Below, in pieces: positions 7,240 to 11,836 of a DNA stretch of 11,836 nt. This DNA comes from Candidatus Woesearchaeota archaeon (GTDB lineage Archaea; Nanobdellota; Nanobdellia; Woesearchaeales; GCA-2687795), in the NCBI GenBank assembly GCA_002687795.1, contig NZBG01000031.1, positions 1 through 11,836 of the forward strand, written 5' to 3'. Within the stretch, counting starts at the first letter, position 1. Each line of letters opens with the position of its first letter. Both the position numbers and the translations under genes were made by a program. The notes under the pieces were generated by a model that had not been told where the DNA came from, made no database searches, and saw nothing but the letters and a program-made list of their open reading frames with translations.

Positions 7240-9483
7240 TTTGCAGTTGATATCATCTATATCAATCAAGCCATCGCAATCATTATCGCTTCCATCAGAG
7301 CAATAATCAACTGGTGTTCTTTCATTTGCTTGGTAAGGTGAACCTTCATTAGCATCATTGCCGCAGCAGTTTAAGTTCCCACCATTGTTTGTCCATGTAT
7401 AGCTATTATTTTCACATACATACTGACAGTTTTCATTATTAGAGCTTTCATCAACATTACCATCACAATCATTATCTAATCCATCACATGTTATTTCAGT
7501 GGCTTCATAACTTCCCCCATAATCGGATACTGAACAATCTTCCCATGCTCCTCCAACACAACTCTTTTCAGAACCCTCGCAAACTCCTTGCTGTAAAGAG
7601 CATTGTGGAGGATCAATAATATCATCATCAACATTACTATCACAATCATTATCAAGATTATCGCATATCTCATTGGATGGGTTTACAGCTCCCTGGCATT
7701 CGCTCCACTGGCCGCCTGTACAGGTTTGGATTCCATAACTGCACTCTCCAACATCTGTTAATCCACATGAAATAACAGAATACTCATCAACATATCCATC
7801 ACAATCATTATCTCTTGTATCACAGCTGGTCTCCACTGATTCATAATAAGTTCCATAATTAGCTGAACTGCAGCTCTGCCATGCGCCATTGACACATTGC
7901 TTTCTGGAACCTGTGCATTCTCCTAATTGTAATGGACATAAGTCACCTGTTAAGCCTTCATCAATATCTCCGTCCCAATCATTATCATTTCCATCGCAAA
8001 CCTCTGTACTAACAGATGTGCATGAAGTATCACCATCATTTGCGCACCTTCCACCAGTGCCGCACTCCTGATACTTATTAAAAGAGCCCCAGCCATAAGG
8101 TCCTGTGCAATCTAATGAATCCCCGCTGCAAAATCTTAAGCGTCGTCTCCTGAACACATCATCATTCTGCATATTCCCATTAATGCATTGATAATCATAA
8201 GTCTCTGTATTCTCGCAGATATAATAATTATGCGATTCATCCGGCTGTATACAACCATTAAAGCCAACACAAATAAAGCCAGGATCATATCCGCAGGGAA
8301 TATTGGTGCAGTCGCCTCCTGAGCAGGTTCCCCCTCTTACACCATTGCATTGGTTAGAACCGCCTGATGAAGTGCAGTCAGGGTCTATACCATAACAGGT
8401 TGATGATTGGCAGCTATAATCGCAGACTGTTGAGCAGGATGTGCATGAAGTATCTCCATCATTTGCGCAATATTGAGTTGTTCCGCAATCCCTGTAAACC
8501 TCTGGAAGATTATAATACCATGAGCCAAAACAGCTTGATGAGCTGCCTGAGCATTCTTTATACTGGGTTCGTTTCATTACATTGCTGCCTAAGCCATTGC
8601 CATCACAGAAATAACTAGGATAAGAGTTATCCAAACATTTTGTTCCTGACAGCTTATAATGGCATCCATCGCAACATTCTCCTGAGCTGCAATCACAAGG
8701 GCTTGTATCGACATATACAAAAATACTGCCCATATTTGTATTCCCAGCTTTATCTACAGCTTTTACATAAATATTATGCGCTCCATCGCTCAATGTAACA
8801 TAAAACTCTGAGCTAGTGCCTATATCATACCAAGCGCCATTATCAATGTTATATTCATAATGATCTATACCACTCTCCGCATCTGTAACTATGTAATCAT
8901 AAACTCTGACTGAAGAAGATGAAGATGTTCCGGAAGGGTCTGTGTTTGGTGAAGGTGTTGGCGAGGGGATGGTATCTTCAAGGAGAGTAGTAATATTGAG
9001 CAGAGTCCTTTTAGCATTTGATTCACCTGGTTCATCTACTTCAAGATAAAGAAGAATCTCAAGCTCAGTCTCTAACCCAGCTTTAGAGCTGAAATCAATA
9101 TTATAGGTTAGAGAAATAGGATATCTATACTGAATAAAAGTTCCATCTATTAGGCCCATCCAAACACATTGTGAGCCATCAAGAAAAGCCACTCCATCTA
9201 TATATACATCATCCATTAAATCATATGTCCAATAAGTTCCATCATCTTCTGCAATGGCCACATCCATAGAATAGTCATCACAATCATAATCCATATCAAG
9301 AGTATGATAATAAAAATACCCATCTACATTGACAGTAACTACCTGCCCTCTATAGACTTGGTCAGGAACAGTAAATTCAGTGATTTCTATGAAATCATCT
9401 ATAGGAAGTCCGGAAGCTAAATGAGAAGATATTAGGATAACTATCAAAATAAGAAATAATAAATTTCTAATACCTTTTCTCAA
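7237..9483 (-). CDS. Secreted MopE-repeat Cys-rich protein; N-terminal 748 residues of the giant surface protein
   Basis: The start is TTG at 9483: the codon just before it is TAA, the signal peptide begins at once (RKGIRNLLFLILIVILISSHLASG, cleavage near residue 25), and a TATA box sits at a suitable distance. Residues about 26-165 look like a beta-rich domain (FTVPDQVYRGQ...). A Pro/Thr/Ser linker lies near 171-192, followed by an Ig-like domain ending DGAHNIYVKAVDKAGNT (about 233-249). A Cys-rich region runs from about 262 to 494 and contains two copies of CANDGDTSCTS. Residues 495-748 contain five MopE-type motifs, CDGNDNDWDGDIDE through DNDCDGLIDIDD; these Asp-rich loops are proposed metal-binding motifs in that family. 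In the first motif Trp replaces Cys. The chain stops at INCK-TAG, with the frame open beyond. The short form could fold alone, but the stop falls inside the first CxYC unit, not at a domain boundary. Confidence 0.85.
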   Translation of the reverse strand: MRKGIRNLLFLILIVILISSHLASGLPIDDFIEITEFTVPDQVYRGQVVTVNVDGYFYYHTLDMDYDCDDYSMDVAIAEDDGTYWTYDLMDDVYIDGVAFLDGSQCVWMGLIDGTFIQYRYPISLTYNIDFSSKAGLETELEILLYLEVDEPGESNAKRTLLNITTLLEDTIPSPTPSPNTDPSGTSSSSSVRVYDYIVTDAESGIDHYEYNIDNGAWYDIGTSSEFYVTLSDGAHNIYVKAVDKAGNTNMGSIFVYVDTSPCDCSSGECCDGCHYKLSGTKCLDNSYPSYFCDGNGLGSNVMKRTQYKECSGSSSSCFGSWYYNLPEVYRDCGTTQYCANDGDTSCTSCSTVCDYSCQSSTCYGIDPDCTSSGGSNQCNGVRGGTCSGGDCTNIPCGYDPGFICVGFNGCIQPDESHNYYICENTETYDYQCINGNMQNDDVFRRRRLRFCSGDSLDCTGPYGWGSFNKYQECGTGGRCANDGDTSCTSVSTEVCDGNDNDWDGDIDEGLTGDLCPLQLGECTGSRKQCVNGAWQSCSSANYGTYYESVETSCDTRDNDCDGYVDEYSVISCGLTDVGECSYGIQTCTGGQWSECQGAVNPSNEICDNLDNDCDSNVDDDIIDPPQCSLQQGVCEGSEKSCVGGAWEDCSVSDYGGSYEATEITCDGLDNDCDGNVDESSNNENCQYVCENNSYTWTNNGGNLNCCGNDANEGSPYQANERTPVDYCSDGSDNDCDGLIDIDDINCK

Positions 9484-9513
9484 TTAAACCCAAGCCATTC
9501 TTGAGTTTAGAAA

Positions 9514-9521
9514 TATATAAA
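9514..9521 (-). promoter_or_regulatory. Archaeal TATA box for the giant surface-protein gene
   Basis: The minus strand reads TTTATATA, the archaeal consensus, centred about 34 bases before the TTG start at 9483. Initiation near 9490 would leave a leader of under 10 bases, so translation would be near-leaderless. It lies in the 69-base gap after the winged-HTH gene. This supports the TTG start and a separate transcript for the giant gene. Confidence 0.65.
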
Positions 9522-9552
9522 CATTCCTAATATTAAAACTATATATTCAGCT

Positions 9553-10362
9553 TCACTCAAAAAACCCTTTTGCCCTATCTCTAAGATTCTTCACAATATC
9601 TTTATTCTTATAAAGTATCACATTAACCTTATAATTAGTATTTATCAGCTTCTCAAACAAGCTGCTCGGATCCAAATCATTAACAGATTCAGCCTTAGAA
9701 TAAACATCATTAAGAATCTCCAAGAACTTCTTATCAAAAAAAATCTCAACAACAAAATCTTCATAAATAATCTTGCTTGTAATGCCACCCGCATTAGATC
9801 CCGTCTTCATAACCGCTCCAAACTTCTCCATAGCATCCTTAGTCCACTTATCCAAAGGCGTATCTCCATGGCAAAGAATCTTCAAATCTATATTATGGTC
9901 CTTAAGCTTCCTTGCATGCGCAAGCTCCAGCGCAGGCTGCAGCAAATAATTATAACAATGATGAACCACCCTTATTATTGTAGACTTCTTATCCTTATTA
10001 AACACAGGCATATGCTCCTTTTCAACCTTTCTAAGAAAATCATTCAACTTCTTTATGTTCTCAAACTCAAAAACCGAAAAATCACAAGCCTCATGGTTAA
10101 GCCCTTTAGTCTCATTAATATGTTCCTTAAGCTTCTCCAGAAAACTTAAATTCTCCATAACCCACTCATCTGATAAAAGATAACCCTCCTGGCATTTCAC
10201 AATAACATTATCCTCAACAAGTTGTTTAACCGCTTTATAAACAGAATGATATCCTAAAGTGCTTGAACAATTCTCTTTGATCTTCTTATTAAGAGAACTA
10301 ATATCAAGATACTCTTCCGTCAATAGTGATTCTATTACTATTTCTTTTGCAGTTTTTTTCAT
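9553..10362 (-). CDS. Winged helix-turn-helix regulator-like protein, specific family not recognised
   Basis: This is a cytoplasmic protein of 269 residues from the ATG at 10362, ending in TGA at 9553. A TTG at 10395 would add MVKPISKEFNT, but there is no clear Shine-Dalgarno at either start. I prefer the ATG because KKTAKEIVIESLL is a natural first helix and a weak TATA-like TTCAAATA lies near 10408-10415. Residues about 1-75 form a winged-HTH: helices through SLNKKIKEN and TLGYHSVYKAVKQLVEDNVI, then a wing CQEGYLLS. The middle (LEKLKEHINE... and LNDFLRKVEKEH) is helical. The C-terminal half alternates strands and helices (DLKILCHGD, KIIYEDFVVEIFFDKKFLEIL, KVNVILYKN), as in the PLD-like effector domains of some archaeal regulators; that comparison is only a suggestion. 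It lies between the giant gene and a divergent small secreted-protein pair, so it could control either. The ligand is unknown. Confidence 0.75.
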   Translation of the reverse strand: MKKTAKEIVIESLLTEEYLDISSLNKKIKENCSSTLGYHSVYKAVKQLVEDNVIVKCQEGYLLSDEWVMENLSFLEKLKEHINETKGLNHEACDFSVFEFENIKKLNDFLRKVEKEHMPVFNKDKKSTIIRVVHHCYNYLLQPALELAHARKLKDHNIDLKILCHGDTPLDKWTKDAMEKFGAVMKTGSNAGGITSKIIYEDFVVEIFFDKKFLEILNDVYSKAESVNDLDPSSLFEKLINTNYKVNVILYKNKDIVKNLRDRAKGFFE

Positions 10363-10587
10363 AGTGTTAAATTCTTTAGAAATCGGTTTTACCAAATACG
10401 AAATCTTATTTGAATTTTACTCCACATCATTTTCTCTCTTAGTAGAAAATGTTTTAACAGGTCTTTTTAAACTTATCTATTTTCCCTCCTCCTTGTCAAT
10501 TAAACCCAAATAAGTTGACCATAAGCATGTATTACTACAAGCGACTGGCCAGCTTCCCATTATTTAAAAAAAAGAGGTGTATTATTA

Positions 10588-11307
10588 ATGGAAATTAGAA
10601 TACAAAAGAAATCTCTATTATTCATAGCCTTAATCGTATTGTTCCTTTTTTCAAGCAAAGAACTCTACGGTCAAATAACCACAGAAGACACAGTAGGAAG
10701 AAGTGAAAGATCCTCTAACCTATACAACTCTGGAACTTCAGTTTCTCAAATAGGACCTAATTCTGTTACTAGCACTATCTCCGAAAACAGAACCAGTGGC
10801 AACCATATAGGTTATGTTGATGCTACTCTAGGCATCAAAGAAGTCTCTTTCAGAGTAAGCAGTGTTGACTTCATCCTCTCATCTGCTCTAATCTCTTTCC
10901 AGGACGATCGTATCTTAAACCTCAAAGATATGGAACTAAACTTAAACCGTTTTACTGGAACGCTCAAACTTGAAGGCACCAAAATCCTTCTTGAAGGCAG
11001 CTTCACAGAACTATCTAATGATAACATTAACTTTGGCGCAAGAAACAATGTAAAAGTTGTAATCTATGAAGGTGACATAACCTCAACCAGCAACTATATA
11101 TCAAGCCTAAGCGTAAACGCAAACGGAATCTTTGGCATCAACGATGGAGACCTTATATTAAAACTCAAAGAAGAATACCTTTCCATCATAGGCTTTGATG
11201 GCGCCTTTACAATCTCATTAGGCAATCCAAACACCATAAGCTTACTAGGCTCGCTGGAATCTTTTTCAGTAAACAATGTAGTCTATAAAATATCAGTAAA
11301 CAAATAA
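10588..11307 (+). CDS. Secreted protein of unknown function, 239 residues
   Basis: The ATG at 10588 is preceded by GAGGTG at 10574-10579, a good Shine-Dalgarno with 8-base spacing. Residues 1-29 form a signal peptide (EIRIQKKS, then LLFIALIVLFLFSS, cleavage near ELYGQ). The mature part has no Cys and is rich in Ser, Asn and alternating hydrophobic residues (VSFRVSSVDFILSS, MELNLNRFTGTLKLEGTKILLEG, VKVVIYEGDI, DGAFTISLGN). This suggests an all-beta fold, possibly a stacked sheet. No membrane anchor or catalytic motif is seen and I do not recognise the family. It is divergent from the winged-HTH gene across about 225 bases and lies 28 bases ahead of the 118-residue secreted protein, probably in one operon. 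No convincing TATA box was found upstream; AAATAAG near 10508 is a weak possibility. Confidence 0.85.
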   Translation: MEIRIQKKSLLFIALIVLFLFSSKELYGQITTEDTVGRSERSSNLYNSGTSVSQIGPNSVTSTISENRTSGNHIGYVDATLGIKEVSFRVSSVDFILSSALISFQDDRILNLKDMELNLNRFTGTLKLEGTKILLEGSFTELSNDNINFGARNNVKVVIYEGDITSTSNYISSLSVNANGIFGINDGDLILKLKEEYLSIIGFDGAFTISLGNPNTISLLGSLESFSVNNVVYKISVNK

Positions 11308-11335
11308 TCACATAAACAAAGGAGGAAACAAAAAA

Positions 11336-11692
11336 ATGAAAGCAATATATTTGAGCTTATTATTCATCTTGTTATTAGGGATAAGCTCTTTCGCAATAAC
11401 AGTAATAAATCCTAATAACCAACAGGAAACCAGTAAAGAACTTAAGTTTGAGTTTGTTTATGCAGCCCCTGAAGGATACAACGTATACAACTGTAGATTC
11501 TATTATCCCTTAGGCGTGCTTGTTGAGGAAATAGACGCATCACCTGGAAGCAAGCTTTTGAACGTTACAACAAAACCTTTCAGGTTAGTTAAAGGAAAAA
11601 GCAAGGCAGCCGTCAATTGCACAAACGCCCATGAAACAGACTCTTCCAGTATTCTTTACGAATATGAAGAAGTTGAGTATGCATCAAAATAA
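11336..11692 (+). CDS. Small secreted protein with a single Ig-like domain, 118 residues
   Basis: The ATG at 11336 is preceded by a strong Shine-Dalgarno, AAAGGAGG at 11318-11325. Residues 1-20 are a signal peptide (MKAIYLSLLFILLLGISSFA). The mature part reads ITVINPNNQQETSKELKFEF, then YNVYNCRFYYPLGVLVE, LLNVTTKPFRL and AAVNCTNAHETDSS. This order of a first strand, NC, NVTT and VNCT with two Cys matches the Ig-like beta-sandwich modules common in archaeal surface proteins, where the two Cys form a disulfide. Here the module stands alone, with no anchor. It is 28 bases after the 239-residue secreted protein and is followed by a hairpin, so the two likely form one transcription unit. The Ig-like call is by pattern; the role is unknown. 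Confidence 0.82.
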   Translation: MKAIYLSLLFILLLGISSFAITVINPNNQQETSKELKFEFVYAAPEGYNVYNCRFYYPLGVLVEEIDASPGSKLLNVTTKPFRLVKGKSKAAVNCTNAHETDSSSILYEYEEVEYASK

Positions 11693-11730
11693 GTTATGTT
11701 CCTCTAAAGGAACATAACCTCTATCTTTTA
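11693..11730 (+). terminator. Perfect hairpin plus T-rich tract after the secreted-protein pair
   Basis: Directly after the TAA, GTTATGTTCCT (11693-11703) pairs perfectly with AGGAACATAAC (11708-11718) around a CTAA loop. A pyrimidine-rich tract ending CTTTT follows at 11719-11730. It is 1 base from the stop codon and ahead of the next gene's promoter, so it probably ends the transcript or stabilises its 3' end. Archaeal termination mainly needs the T tract, which is short here. Confidence 0.6.
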
Positions 11731-11738
11731 CAAGCGAA

Positions 11739-11748
11739 AAATATAAAA
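11739..11748 (+). promoter_or_regulatory. Archaeal BRE/TATA promoter of the right-edge gene
   Basis: GCGAAA (11734-11739) followed by AATATAAAA resembles a purine-rich BRE next to a TATA box. The TATA centre is about 28 bases before the ATG at 11772, so transcription would start at or within 2 bases of the start codon. That is a leaderless mRNA; consistent with this, no Shine-Dalgarno is present. Confidence 0.65.
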
Positions 11749-11771
11749 GAAGCAATAACTTCCCTTTAATT

Positions 11772-11836
11772 ATGGGGGATGAAAATAAAGAAAAGTTAGC
11801 GAAAGCTGACTTTGGCCATAATATAATCTTTCTTGG
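11772..11836 (+). CDS. Start of an unidentified gene running off the right edge
   Basis: The ATG at 11772 opens a frame reading MGDENKEKLAKADFGHNIIF (then LG) to the last base of the window, 21 codons with no stop. The start is supported by the leaderless-type promoter just upstream and by its position after a terminator-like hairpin. There is no signal peptide. The charged N-terminus followed by a hydrophobic HNIIFLG strand suggests a cytoplasmic protein. Too little is visible to name a family. Confidence 0.6.
   Translation, partial: MGDENKEKLAKADFGHNIIFL

Noticed and set aside
10393..10435. A 13-codon minus-strand mini-ORF (MMWSKIQIRFRIW) just upstream of the winged-HTH gene, as a leader peptide.
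   Set aside because: It is very short, has only a weak GAGAG upstream, and no attenuator-like hairpins were seen after it.
10484..10494. A strong Shine-Dalgarno-like AAGGAGGAGGG on the minus strand upstream of the winged-HTH gene.
   Set aside because: No start codon follows at a workable distance and the frames after it close within a few codons. It is about 120 bases from the HTH start, so it does not serve that gene.
9480..10509. A 14-base identical stretch, TCAATTAAACCCAA, at 9480-9493 (giant gene start) and 10496-10509 (divergent intergenic region), as a possible shared operator.
   Set aside because: By a rough estimate about one such 14-base match is expected by chance in an AT-rich 12-kb window on two strands. 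One copy also overlaps the start codon, and it is not a palindrome.

Overview
This window is most likely from an AT-rich archaeal genome, probably a DPANN-type lineage such as Woesearchaeota or Pacearchaeota. The lineage is an inference. The archaeal assignment rests on TTTATATA or TTTAAATA-type TATA boxes placed about 28-42 bases ahead of starts (leaderless or near-leaderless layout), an archaeal-style winged-helix regulator, and very large secreted proteins rich in Cys, Asn and Thr that carry Ig-like, MopE-like and GWNLI/GYWIK modules. No rRNA, tRNA, CRISPR array or transposase was seen.

Layout. Bases 1-2328 (minus) hold an M6-family secreted metalloprotease whose C-terminus runs off the left edge; it is one unbroken frame from its ATG to base 1. 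Bases 2401-9483 (minus) form a single continuous reading frame for a giant secreted Cys-rich protein of about 2360 residues, interrupted by exactly one codon, a TAG at 7237-7239. The part before the TAG (748 residues) has a signal peptide, an N-terminal beta-rich region, an Ig-like domain, a Cys-rich zone and five MopE-type Asp/Cys repeats. The part after it (1611 residues) has about 17 CxYC repeat units, two complete seven-bladed RCC1-like beta-propellers and a paired GWNLI/GYWIK C-terminal region. The second part has no credible start of its own. The TAG sits exactly where the repeat consensus has Tyr.

Bases 9553-10362 (minus) encode a winged-HTH protein. Divergent from it on the plus strand are two small secreted proteins of 239 and 118 residues, 28 bases apart, each with a Shine-Dalgarno site, followed by a perfect 11-bp hairpin. 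A further plus-strand gene with a leaderless-type promoter starts at 11772 and runs off the right edge.

Taken together this is a cell-surface/secretome locus: a giant disulfide-rich surface protein, a secreted protease directly downstream, a regulator upstream, and a small secreted-protein pair. The functional link between them is inferred from proximity only. The best candidate for something unusual is the amber-interrupted giant protein with two whole propellers plugged into its cysteine repeat.
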